NCBI GenBank assembly: GCA_965120375.1
Contig: CBCPMW010000014.1
Location: 103,263-167,262 of the forward strand
DNA: 64,000 nucleotides
From: CASPLG01 sp965120375
GTDB taxonomy: Bacteria; Bacillota; Clostridia; Oscillospirales; Acutalibacteraceae
Direction of reading: 5' to 3'
Shown piece after piece: positions 43,908-51,429 of the stretch (the stretch's first letter is position 1; each line of letters begins with the position of its first letter). The translations under genes were made by a program, and so were the position numbers. The notes under the pieces were generated by a model. It saw nothing but the letters and a program-made list of their open reading frames with translations. It had not been told where the DNA came from and did not search any database.

Positions 43908-44636
43908 ATGAGGCGCATAAGTTTGCTTTTGTTTGTCTCATTTGTGTGTGCTTTTGTAAATGTTAAAGGTTTTGATTGTGAACTTTATGTAAACGATTTT
44001 GCACATGTTTTGGATAAAGATGAGAAGACCTATATCAATAACCAAGGGAATACACTTGAGAAAGCAACAGGTGCGCAGATTGTAGTTGCAACAATTGAGT
44101 CTTTAGACGGTAAAACAGTTCAAGAATATGCACTTGACCTTTTTCGAGAATGGGGAATAGGAGAAAAGGAAAAAAATAACGGAATTTTAGTTTTACTCGC
44201 AGTAAATGACAGAAAAGCAAGGATAGAAGTGGGGTATGGTTTAGAAGGTGCAGTAAATGACGCAAAGGCTGGTAGAATTTTAGATGAATACGGTATTTCT
44301 CATTTTAAGAATAATAGGTGGGGAAATGGCCTTTGTGAGATTTATAGAGCTTTGGCACTTGAAATCTATTCAGAATATGGACTAGATATACCAGGTGAAG
44401 TTTCTGAACCTATAGAACAAACCGACGAAGACAAGGAATGTGAGGTATATTTTTCAGTATTTATACTAATTTTTTTAGTTATCGTGTTTATATTTTATAC
44501 TAAAAACAGAGGTGGCGGGATGTACATAGGAAGTGGAGGATATTTTTTGGACGGTACAGAATTTGGGGGAGTCTCTAATGGCTCCGGATTTGGGGGTGGA
44601 AGTTGTGGCGGAGGAGGAGCTTCGCGCGAGTTTTAA
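43908..44636 (+). CDS. TPM-domain membrane protein (YgcG/Psb32 type)
   Basis: A signal peptide (about 1-20) is followed by the TPM domain: YVNDFAHVLDKDEKTYINN, TGAQIVVATIESLDG, EWGIGEKEKNNGILVLLAVNDRKARIEVGYGLEG and LDEYGISHF. A transmembrane helix (about 180-200) and a Gly-rich tail ending GGGSCGGGGASREF complete the usual architecture. ATG 43908 follows GGAGGG; an upstream TTG at 43893 would place residues before the signal peptide. It forms an operon with lemA (20 bp). Confidence 0.9.
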   Translation: MRRISLLLFVSFVCAFVNVKGFDCELYVNDFAHVLDKDEKTYINNQGNTLEKATGAQIVVATIESLDGKTVQEYALDLFREWGIGEKEKNNGILVLLAVNDRKARIEVGYGLEGAVNDAKAGRILDEYGISHFKNNRWGNGLCEIYRALALEIYSEYGLDIPGEVSEPIEQTDEDKECEVYFSVFILIFLVIVFIFYTKNRGGGMYIGSGGYFLDGTEFGGVSNGSGFGGGSCGGGGASREF

Positions 44637-44658
44637 CAAGAAATTGAATAATTAGCTG

Positions 44659-44687
44659 TTGACATTTAAAATCTGATTAAGTATAAT
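44659..44687 (+). promoter_or_regulatory. Consensus promoter of tRNA-Pro
   Basis: A perfect TTGACA (44659-44664), a 17-nt spacer and a perfect TATAAT (44682-44687) lie 12 nt before the tRNA. Confidence 0.85.
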
Positions 44688-44699
44688 GTACCATGGTAC

Positions 44700-44776
44700 C
44701 GAGGTGTGGCTCAGTTTGGTAGAGCGCCTGGTTTGGGACCAGGATGCCGCAGGTTCGAATCCTGTCACCTCGACCA
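44700..44776 (+). tRNA. tRNA-Pro (anticodon TGG)
   Basis: CGAGGTG/CACCTCG acceptor stem, anticodon loop TTTGGGA giving TGG, TTCGAAT T-loop and encoded CCA. Confidence 0.96.
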
Positions 44777-45005
44777 CAGTTTTGCGTATTTTTTGATATA
44801 ACCTAGGGCTCAGTAATGGTGTGTGTTTTGTTTATGTTCGAGCATGAATTTCAAGTTCAGATTTTCATACTATAGGGGATTTTTTAAGGACTAAATTCGA
44901 AAGAAATGAAACCTTGTTATTTTAAGGTTTTGTTTCTCTATGGACTTTTTCAAGGGGATTACATACTTTCACACGGTTATGGGTATTTAACTATGTAGTG
45001 CCATT
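44777..45005. other. No gene; weak hairpin
   Basis: Stop codons in all frames. AAACCTT (44909-44915)/AAGGTTT (44924-44930) forms a short hairpin followed by TGTTTCT, perhaps a tRNA transcript terminator. This is the beginning of a decayed stretch. Confidence 0.4.
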
Positions 45006-45160
45006 TTAAAAATCAAAGGTAATAACGTTTATGATATCACGGATATTTGTTCTTGTTTCTTCTATAGTATCTCTTTATCTTATAGTTACTATGTCATTTT
45101 CCAAGGTATCGGAATCTACAGTAATACAAAATGGTGCTCCTATTTTATATTGATGCCTAT
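45006..45160 (-). pseudogene. Decayed C-terminal fragment of glycyl-tRNA synthetase
   Basis: On the minus strand the frame reads YRHQYKIGAPFCITVDSDT, then LENDIVTIR, an in-frame stop, RDTIEETRTNIRDII and a final stop at 45006. This matches the anticodon-binding end of single-chain (class IIa) GlyRS, where the usual form is IGTPFCVTVDFDT ... TVTVRDRDTMEQVR. An internal stop and absence of the rest show that it is non-functional. A functional GlyRS gene must exist elsewhere if the cell translates Gly codons. Confidence 0.75.
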
Positions 45161-45879
45161 AAAGAAACATGTTAACTAGATGAAAATATACCTGTTAGAT
45201 TATTTATCAACTTTTGACACTCATATATAGATAATTTTCTAGAAAGGGATGCACAGTCGTACGGCTGCATTATTTACTGACATGTTCTTGGTGATTGGAA
45301 TTTTGTAAAATTGAAAATCGCCAAGGCTTTAACGGCATGGCAAGCCGGAAGGTGGGTATATAAAAGTAATAAGATATCCAGATGGCAAATGGGCTTATGA
45401 GGCTATTGTTTTCATATTTAGATGCATTGTAAATTCCATGTATTTTTAAGTAGTTAAAACAAAAAATTTCCAATTAAATCTCCATAGAAACAGGCACGAA
45501 ATAGCCAAAACAACCTTCTATGAAAATGCAATAGAGGGCACTTATCTGGCAGAAATTAAGATGCTTATTTATAAGCATGGAATAAATATGTCTACAATTG
45601 CTGCAGAAGAGCAAAGCTTTTTATATGGACAGTGTGGGGCCACACGATTGTATAAAACTTTTAAAAATGCTTGAAATACTGTAAGTCTTTGGAATAAAGT
45701 CCGATATATGATGGTGGATTTTTATTTCTTAATTCCACTATGGAAGAATAACAGTGTAAAAGTGGAATTTAACGTGGGGTTTATAAATATCCAAGAATAT
45801 AATTTAGATAATAAAAACTAAGTGTAAGAAATGACAAATATTAAACTGTAAGTTACTGATTCAAATGAAAATAAGATAG
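45161..45879. other. Degenerate region, unidentified coding remnants
   Basis: A plus-strand frame at about 45486-45674 (including GTYLAEIKMLIYKHGIN) is open for about 60 codons without a start or ribosome site and looks like a gene fragment, but I cannot name it. The minus-strand frame 45270-45473 has no recognisable content. No RNA gene is seen. Confidence 0.4.
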
Positions 45880-46733
45880 ATCAAAATTTTGATAGAATAA
45901 TTGAAATAATACAAAATTCAACCAGAGATTGCATTCAAAGCCGTAAATCGTGAACTTACAAGTATGTACTGGAGAGTAGATTTGCAAGTGAGAAAGTTAG
46001 GAAGAGTGAGTGGGATAAATGTGTGTTTAAAGGGTTTTCTGATTTTATACAACATAAAAATGAGGTGATTAAAGAATTTTCTGCTTTATAATATTTGTCG
46101 AATTAAACAATTTTGTGAGGCTTATTGCAAGAACAAAAAAACTCGCAACACTGTTTCGAGAAATTAGCTGGTCAAATAATATACCTAGTTACGGCAAGAA
46201 CCAAAAGTGATGAAGCAAGAGAATTTTATCTTAGACTATGTATTAAAAACAAGTATTCGGTACGTGAACTTGAATACACTGACTTAGAATATATTGATAA
46301 TATAAGTATTTCTGAGACTATTTTCAGAATTAGCGATAATTGTAAAAATTTACTAAATTTCCACAAATTGAGTGTAAAATCTAAACAAAATAAGCTTTTA
46401 GAATACTTTAGAAAGAAAACCGACAAGAAATTCTATATCATATTCGATAAAATAGAAAGAATAGGTGGATTTATTTTATCTAAATTAGCATATGAGGATA
46501 GTTCATTTTGGTACAGCAAAACACCGACCTCTATGTACAATGCTTGGGAATTGGCTGGGTTTGAGATATCAAAAATAGATCTTAAAAACAAAAGGATTTT
46601 ATTCCAAAAGACGAAGAGCTATTCATCAAATATTGAAATACCTAGTGTAATCCTAAATCATACTGTTCCAAACAAAGCGAAATTTGAAATTAATAAATTT
46701 TTTAATTATATTGTGAAAAAATACGGGTTATAG
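45880..46733 (+). pseudogene. Broken DUF1016 (YhcG-type PDDEXK) nuclease with DUF7662-like tail
   Basis: Pieces in different frames line up with the DUF1016 N-terminal domain: FDRIIEIIQNSTRD, then KAVNRELTSMYWRV, then KSEWDKCVFKGFSDFIQ, then ICRIKQFCEAYCKN, and finally TKSDEAREFYLRLCIKNKYS (within the open frame beginning about 46125). At least three frameshifts separate them. The last ~110 residues (FDKIERIGGFILSKLAYEDS, SFWYSKTPTSMYNAWELAG, ISKIDLKNKRILF) resemble the small DUF7662-like domain seen with restriction-type genes. So the 203-residue open frame at 46125-46733 is likely a remnant. Short expression of its tail cannot be excluded. Confidence 0.65.
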
Positions 46734-46840
46734 TTTAGCGTTCATCACTAAAAATAGACAGAATGATTTACACAATGTGAATTTTTGTTTAAACATCAAC
46801 AAAAACACAAAAAGCACTTACATTAAGACCCTGTAAATCT

Positions 46841-46916
46841 TGGTGGACCCGAACGGGATCGAACCGTCGACCTCTCGGATGCGAACCGAACGCTCTCCCA
46901 GCTGAGCTACGGGCCC
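46841..46916 (-). tRNA. tRNA-Ala (anticodon CGC)
   Basis: The minus-strand cloverleaf has acceptor GGGCCCG/CGGGTCC including the G3-U70 alanine identity pair, anticodon loop TTCGCAT giving CGC, a TTCGATC T-loop and encoded CCA. It reads GCG, a rare codon in AT-rich genomes. Confidence 0.94.
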
Positions 46917-46925
46917 ATGATTTAA

Positions 46926-46955
46926 ATGTTACCATATCTGTGAACACTGTGTCAA
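46926..46955 (-). promoter_or_regulatory. Promoter of tRNA-Ala
   Basis: On the minus strand TTGACA (46955-46950) and TAACAT (46931-46926) are 18 nt apart, 10 nt before the tRNA. Confidence 0.6.
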
Positions 46956-46980
46956 ATTTTTTAAAAATTATGGGTTTTAG

Positions 46981-48543
46981 CTACTTTGGCGCGTCAGAAA
47001 TTGTCAACGATTTGAAAAGTCTAACAAATGTCGACATCTTTATCCAGCTACATCCTTCAATTTTAGACTTGTCTTTAAATCGAACAGTTTTACCGTTCTT
47101 TTGTCTTAAAAGTCTCCATTCGCTGTTTTTATGGGCGTCTCCGATAAGAATTAGTTTATTAGAATCATCAACGTCATAAACAGCGTACTCATGATTGCTG
47201 ATTATACCTTTGTCATCTTTTGGGAGAAATTTTCTTATTTCTTCCTTTAATTTATCAACTTCATCTGTTCTGCCTTTTTGGCCTTTGTATTGTAGAACTT
47301 CTTCTAACTTTTTAAGAAGATCTTCAAATCTAGATATACCACTACATTTTCTACTAATTTTTAAATATCTTATATCATCATGAGTTGTAGCAGTTACAAT
47401 TTTTCTGTTATTTAAGGCGCTTTTTATTTTTCTAAATTGTTCGTCCATTTCTTGTTCAAATTTTCTTTGAAATTCACAGGCTATTTCCTTAGGATTTTCA
47501 GTCTTGATACCGAGAGATTCTGCAATTGACTTTAGAACATCGCTATCCTTACTATTACTATTATGTCCTTTTCGCGAATTCTTTTTTACAGCTGATAATC
47601 CTGCATTCCAACGTTTGTTGTTTCTATATTCGTATACTGATTCTGTACCGAGGATAAGGGTTGTAAAATACGGGGCATAGTCACGTAGAGATTTATATTT
47701 GATTTCTTTTAGGTTTTGACGCTCGAGGTCTTCAAAACTACCGTTAACGCGATACATAGCCTTTTTTCCGGTAATTTTTATCGGGAACTTTTTGAATGCA
47801 GCTATAATAGCTTTTTCCAGTAAACTTACCCACAGCTCAGAGTATTCTTTTTTGTCCTTTTTAATCGGTGTGCTAGAAACCACCACGTTAATGGGGGCAG
47901 CTGGTTTTGTACAGATTTTTATAAGTCCTCCTTGTGTTCCATACCGTTCTTCGGCTTCCATTCTGTAAAGTTTTACGCTGTATTTGTCGTTACCTATTTT
48001 TTTAAACATTTTTCTTATATGTTCCTTATGCCTTGAAACAATACTTCTCAAACTACTTTTAAATATACAATCTGTTGCATTTGATGTTTGTCTAATATCA
48101 TCAATTTTAGGGCCGTCTTTACCGAAAAGTTCTGATTGTTGAGTTCCTTTTTGAATAGGTTTGGGATCAACTCTAGAATCATTGAAAAATACCAGTTTCT
48201 GTTCTTTATCAATCTTAGAAACTATTTCATTAAGCCAATTATTTGCACTCTTTATGGCATCTTTAAGTTTACTTGTATCTCCTTTTATCTTGGAAATTAT
48301 ATTTTGTTTTAGCTCTTTAAGCAGCGCAAAAGAAGCTGTAGCTACAATTTCAATTTCTTTCGGAGTTTTTTTGTTTTGCATTTCCTTGTTTAGTTTTTCT
48401 AATTTTTCCAATTTGTCTGATATACTCTCTTTACACGCAGATGGTAGATTTTTTGACGCTGTTTTAACTTCTATAAAAGCTTCTGTGTAGCGGCGTATAT
48501 CTGGTTTTAAATCATCCGAAATATTATTTTTACGATTGGACAT
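46981..48543 (-). CDS. Calpain-like cysteine protease (family C2)
   Basis: The 520-residue protein has a calpain-type protease domain after a ~150-residue helical N-terminal part. The catalytic Cys lies in TDCIFKSSLRSIV (C159), with the following HIRKMFKK...YSVKLYR segment as in calpains. ELWVSLLEKAIIAAF (236-250) matches the conserved LW..LLEKAYAK helix. His is in SNHEYAVYDVD (H451), and the third site reads GDAHKNSEW where calpains have NPWG..EW, so the Asn is replaced by Asp469. CSWIKMSTFVRLF resembles the closing FWMSFEDFL strand. Calpains are mainly eukaryotic, so a host-cell effector role is plausible. No signal peptide, so delivery by another route would be needed. Own promoter and GAGGG site. 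Confidence 0.72.
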   Translation of the reverse strand: MSNRKNNISDDLKPDIRRYTEAFIEVKTASKNLPSACKESISDKLEKLEKLNKEMQNKKTPKEIEIVATASFALLKELKQNIISKIKGDTSKLKDAIKSANNWLNEIVSKIDKEQKLVFFNDSRVDPKPIQKGTQQSELFGKDGPKIDDIRQTSNATDCIFKSSLRSIVSRHKEHIRKMFKKIGNDKYSVKLYRMEAEERYGTQGGLIKICTKPAAPINVVVSSTPIKKDKKEYSELWVSLLEKAIIAAFKKFPIKITGKKAMYRVNGSFEDLERQNLKEIKYKSLRDYAPYFTTLILGTESVYEYRNNKRWNAGLSAVKKNSRKGHNSNSKDSDVLKSIAESLGIKTENPKEIACEFQRKFEQEMDEQFRKIKSALNNRKIVTATTHDDIRYLKISRKCSGISRFEDLLKKLEEVLQYKGQKGRTDEVDKLKEEIRKFLPKDDKGIISNHEYAVYDVDDSNKLILIGDAHKNSEWRLLRQKNGKTVRFKDKSKIEGCSWIKMSTFVRLFKSLTISDAPK

Positions 48544-48595
48544 ACTATTACCCTCTTTCTATGAGTATTTTTAGCACACGAAATTTTATATCTAT

Positions 48596-48625
48596 ATTAT
48601 ATAATAATATAATAATTAAAGTCAA
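48596..48625 (-). promoter_or_regulatory. Promoter of the calpain-like gene
   Basis: On the minus strand TTGACT (48625-48620), 18 nt, TATAAT (48601-48596), about 50 nt before the ATG. Confidence 0.7.
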
Positions 48626-48739
48626 TATATTATACAAAACAGACACAAATAGAGTAACCGATTTTACTAGTCTAGCATATACTAGAATGTGCAGTAGGTA
48701 AAATTTATTTTCCGAAAATGCACAAATGTTAGGAGAGAA

Positions 48740-48952
48740 ATGTTTATGCTAGAAGACATGATTTTTTTTAAGAAAGAACAAGAATATGGGATATCTCCTT
48801 TGCCGGGGGATATAACTGAAGCTATGGCATATATTCCTTATCAAAATGCTGACAAAATTTATAGTCCAGAACACGGAATAAATGCCGGAACTATGTTTAA
48901 ATGCTTAGACAAACCTTTTAAGGGTTGTTTGGAAGAGGAGAGATATTTGTGA
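48740..48952 (+). CDS. cotJA: Spore coat-associated protein CotJA
   Basis: The 70-residue protein has the CotJA pattern: AMAYIPYQNADKIYSPEHGINAGTMF, ending near a LDKPFKG motif. CotJA-C are made in the mother cell during sporulation in Bacillus and Clostridia. It overlaps cotJB by 4 bp (GTGA). AGGAG precedes it. Retention in an apparently host-restricted genome suggests spore or spore-like transmission, or a retained manganese catalase. Confidence 0.9.
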   Translation: MFMLEDMIFFKKEQEYGISPLPGDITEAMAYIPYQNADKIYSPEHGINAGTMFKCLDKPFKGCLEEERYL

Positions 48953-49206
48953 CAGAAAGAGAAAGACTTCTTAGACGAATATCAACTTTAGATTTTGCTA
49001 TTGTTGAACTTCATCTTTATTTAGACACTCATCCTGACGACTTAAAAATAAATGAGAAACTAAAGGAGTATGAATTAAAAAGCAAGGAGCTAAGAAAAGT
49101 CTATGAAGAAAATTTTGGACCACTTACAATGAGAAATAATGAAGAAAATAATTGGGAATGGATCTCAGGACCGTGGCCGTGGGACAATGATAAGGAGTGT
49201 GAATAA
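48949..49206 (+). CDS. cotJB: Spore coat protein CotJB
   Basis: The 85-residue protein matches CotJB: LLRRISTLDFAIVELHLYLDTHPDD and the C-terminal YGPLT-like NFGPLTMRNNE ... WEWISGPWPWD. The GTG at 48949 has AGGAG 8 nt upstream and overlaps the cotJA stop; an earlier in-frame start would run further into cotJA. Coupled to cotJC, which starts 3 bp after its stop. Confidence 0.9.
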   Translation: MTERERLLRRISTLDFAIVELHLYLDTHPDDLKINEKLKEYELKSKELRKVYEENFGPLTMRNNEENNWEWISGPWPWDNDKECE

Positions 49207-49209
49207 ATT

Positions 49210-49821
49210 ATGTGGGTGTACGAAAAAAAGCTTCAATATCCAGTAAAAATAAAAAATCCTAATCCATCTCTTGCTAAAATGATAATAAGTCAGTATGGTG
49301 GTCCAGATGGAGAATTAGGAGCCTCACTAAGATATTTAACACAAAGGTTTGCAATGCCATATCCTCAGCTTAAAGCTATACTAACTGATATTGGGACTGA
49401 AGAATTAGCGCATTTAGAGATGATAGGAGCCATAGTTTACCAGTTAACTAGAAATTTGTCAGAAGAAGAAATAAAAAAAGGAGGATTTCAGGATTACTAT
49501 GTAGATCACACTACTGGAATTTATCCAGTTGCAGCAAGTGGCAGTCCTTTTAATGCCGCAAGTATATCGAGTAAAGGTGATCCTATTACCGATCTTCATG
49601 AAGATTTAGCTGCAGAACAAAAAGCTAGAACAACATACGATAATATACTAAGGTTTTGTGATGATCCGGATGTAAAGGATCCTATAAGATTTCTCCGTGA
49701 AAGAGAGATTGTACACTATCAGCGTTTTGGCGAAGGACTTAGAATTTGTACCGATAAATTAAACAGTAAAAATTTTTATGCTTTCAACCCTTCATTTGAC
49801 AGAAAAAAATGTAAAAAATAG
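49210..49821 (+). CDS. cotJC: Manganese catalase-like spore coat protein CotJC
   Basis: The 203-residue ferritin-like four-helix protein belongs to the Mn-catalase family: QYGGPDGELGASLRYLTQRF, DIGTEELAHLEMIGAIVY, DLHEDLAAEQKARTTYDNIL and REREIVHYQRFGEGL supply the Glu and His ligands of the di-manganese site. It is associated with the spore coat in Bacillus. Last gene of the three-gene operon; an inverted repeat follows. Confidence 0.94.
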   Translation: MWVYEKKLQYPVKIKNPNPSLAKMIISQYGGPDGELGASLRYLTQRFAMPYPQLKAILTDIGTEELAHLEMIGAIVYQLTRNLSEEEIKKGGFQDYYVDHTTGIYPVAASGSPFNAASISSKGDPITDLHEDLAAEQKARTTYDNILRFCDDPDVKDPIRFLREREIVHYQRFGEGLRICTDKLNSKNFYAFNPSFDRKKCKK

Positions 49822-49841
49822 AAATCGAATTTTTGTCTGTA

Positions 49842-49907
49842 ACTTGCACTGCAAGAATGAAAATCATATTATATTTTTATGGTTGATAAATTTCATGCGG
49901 TGCAAGT
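49842..49907 (+). terminator. Inverted repeat after cotJC
   Basis: ACTTGCAC (49842-49849) pairs with GTGCAAGT (49900-49907), with a second inner helix ATGAAA/TTTCAT, forming a long interrupted hairpin. No strong T run follows, so a terminator role is only likely. Confidence 0.4.
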
Positions 49908-50000
49908 ACTCATTTTAGCATTAAAATAGTTAAAATTGTTCTTATATAAATTTAAATTTTATGCGATATATATATAAATGAGAAAATCGAAATTTTTTGT

Positions 50001-50029
50001 TTGACATAATTCAGTTTTTATGAGAAAAT
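50001..50029 (+). promoter_or_regulatory. Promoter of initiator tRNA
   Basis: A perfect TTGACA (50001-50006), 17 nt, and GAAAAT (50024-50029), 9 nt before the tRNA. Confidence 0.5.
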
Positions 50030-50038
50030 ATTGAGGAT

Positions 50039-50115
<77 letters not shown>

Positions 50116-50120
50116 AATAT

Positions 50121-50153
50121 AGTGCTGGGCTTTTTGTAGTCTGGCGCTTTTTG
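50121..50153 (+). terminator. Terminator of initiator tRNA
   Basis: AGTGCTGGGC (50121-50130) pairs with GTCTGGCGCT (50139-50148) over 10 positions using G-U pairs, then TTTTTG. Confidence 0.65.
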
Positions 50154-50421
50154 TTTGATAAAAAGAAAATTTCTTTCTTGCTTAAAAATGTTTAGCTAAA
50201 GTGTTTTTTCAGACAAAACAGGTGAAACGATTTGGCTCGAAAAATGTAGATCCGATGCAGATTGTATATAATTAATGAAAATTTTAATTAAAGAATAAAC
50301 AAATAATGCAATTTCACCTAAAAATTTTAGTATTTTAGCATATAAAAATGTATAGATTACAAATATAAAGAATTACATTGATATAAAAAATGTCAAATAA
50401 GTAAAAATATCAATACTTGTA
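50154..50421. other. AT-rich gap without a gene
   Basis: No open frame, RNA gene or repeat is seen. It lies upstream of the RiPP-type operon promoter. Confidence 0.6.
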
Positions 50422-50450
50422 TTGTATTTTAAAAATAAATGATTTATAAT
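50422..50450 (+). promoter_or_regulatory. Promoter of the RiPP-type operon
   Basis: TTGTAT (50422-50427), 17 nt, and a perfect TATAAT (50445-50450), about 70 nt before the precursor ATG. Confidence 0.65.
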
Positions 50451-50519
50451 CTAAAGCGGTCGATCTTTGATGGATATATTCTTTTGGTGAGCTGTTTAAT
50501 ATTTTGTTTTAAGGAGAAG

Positions 50520-50714
50520 ATGCTATTGGAAAAGCTTAAGAAAATGGAACAACCTGAAATATTAGGTCCGGGGATCCTTGGATGTGCAGTTGCGACAGCG
50601 GGCGGGTTTGCTGTGCTTAATGCGGCTTACTTCTCAGGAGGAATTATAGCTGTTGGGGAAGTCTGTCTGCTTCCGGCAGTAGCTACCTTTTCGGGTGTCG
50701 GGTTTATATTTTAG
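50520..50714 (+). CDS. Candidate RiPP precursor peptide (hydrophobic, two Cys)
   Basis: The 64-residue peptide has a short charged leader (MLLEKLKKMEQPEILGPG) followed by a very hydrophobic, Gly/Ala-rich core to the end, with a single charged residue (E47) and two Cys (C22 in ILGCAVATAG and C49 in GEVCLLPAV). The AVAT phrase occurs twice (AVATAGGF and AVATFSGV). AAGGAGA is directly upstream of ATG 50520; TTG 50526 is an alternative. A PqqD-type radical SAM enzyme, TldD, a TldE-like protein and an ABC transporter follow on the same strand. This fits a ribosomally made, modified, cleaved and exported peptide. The modification is unknown: sactionine-type Cys crosslinks are possible, as are other radical SAM chemistries. 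I recognise no known precursor family. Confidence 0.6.
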   Translation: MLLEKLKKMEQPEILGPGILGCAVATAGGFAVLNAAYFSGGIIAVGEVCLLPAVATFSGVGFIF

Positions 50715-50765
50715 TTTTTGTTAGTTCGGTTTTTAAGATTAAATGAAGGGTTAGTAGAGGTTGTG

Positions 50766-51407
50766 TTGAAATTAAACAAATGTTCTCAGTTGTTGTACAA
50801 AGATATATTAATGCAAAAAAGCGTGCTAGCGCTCGGAGTCCTTTATTCTACGGTTGTTTGTTCTGTAAAAAAAGGAGTGTACCTGTATGGCGTGTTCTTC
50901 ACGTTTATTGCAGCGGTTGTTTTCTTGGTTTGTTTCGCTGGAGTAAAGTATTGTTATGGAGATAAGGCTGGAAAGGGTACTGAGTTTTTGCTTACTGCGT
51001 CTTACAGGCGAAGAGATATCGTGTTTTCTAGATGTCTGTTTCTTCTAATTTTGGTTTTTATTCAGTTCCTAGTGGGGGGGGCTGCGCTTTATTTTAGTTT
51101 GGGATTTGGCGGGATTTTAAGCTTAAATTTATTGGGAGTATTGGCATTTAGTATTCTTTCCGCGGGTATTTCTGTGTCGCTGGTGCTTCCAGTGAGTTTT
51201 TTGGATATAGGTTTTTTCTCTAAAATGATTTTTTCTTTTTTAGTTTTGGGTTTGCTAGAGGTAGTTTCCACCTTTGTTGATATTAATAACCTAATAAACA
51301 GTTTGAGTTCAAAATTTATGCTTTTCGTAAGCATGTTATCTTTTGTAGTTTTTGTTTGTTTTTCGGTCGTTATTTCTAATAGAATTTTTGAAAGTCGAGA
51401 TCTTTAA
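50766..51407 (+). CDS. ABC-2 type permease of the RiPP operon
   Basis: The ~213-residue protein has about six hydrophobic helices and fits ABC-2 type exporter permeases: the N-terminal LYKDILMQKSVLAL segment, GTEFLLTASYRRRDIVFSRCL as the cytoplasmic coupling region, then the GGILSLNLLGVLAFSILSAGIS helix pair. TTG 50766, 5 nt after AGAGG, is preferred over TTG 50718. It lies between the precursor and the maturase, while the ATPase partner is at the other end of the operon (54520). It would export the mature peptide or give self-protection. Confidence 0.72.
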   Translation: MKLNKCSQLLYKDILMQKSVLALGVLYSTVVCSVKKGVYLYGVFFTFIAAVVFLVCFAGVKYCYGDKAGKGTEFLLTASYRRRDIVFSRCLFLLILVFIQFLVGGAALYFSLGFGGILSLNLLGVLAFSILSAGISVSLVLPVSFLDIGFFSKMIFSFLVLGLLEVVSTFVDINNLINSLSSKFMLFVSMLSFVVFVCFSVVISNRIFESRDL

Positions 51408-51429
51408 TGTTTGGAGATTTTAAGTCGAA

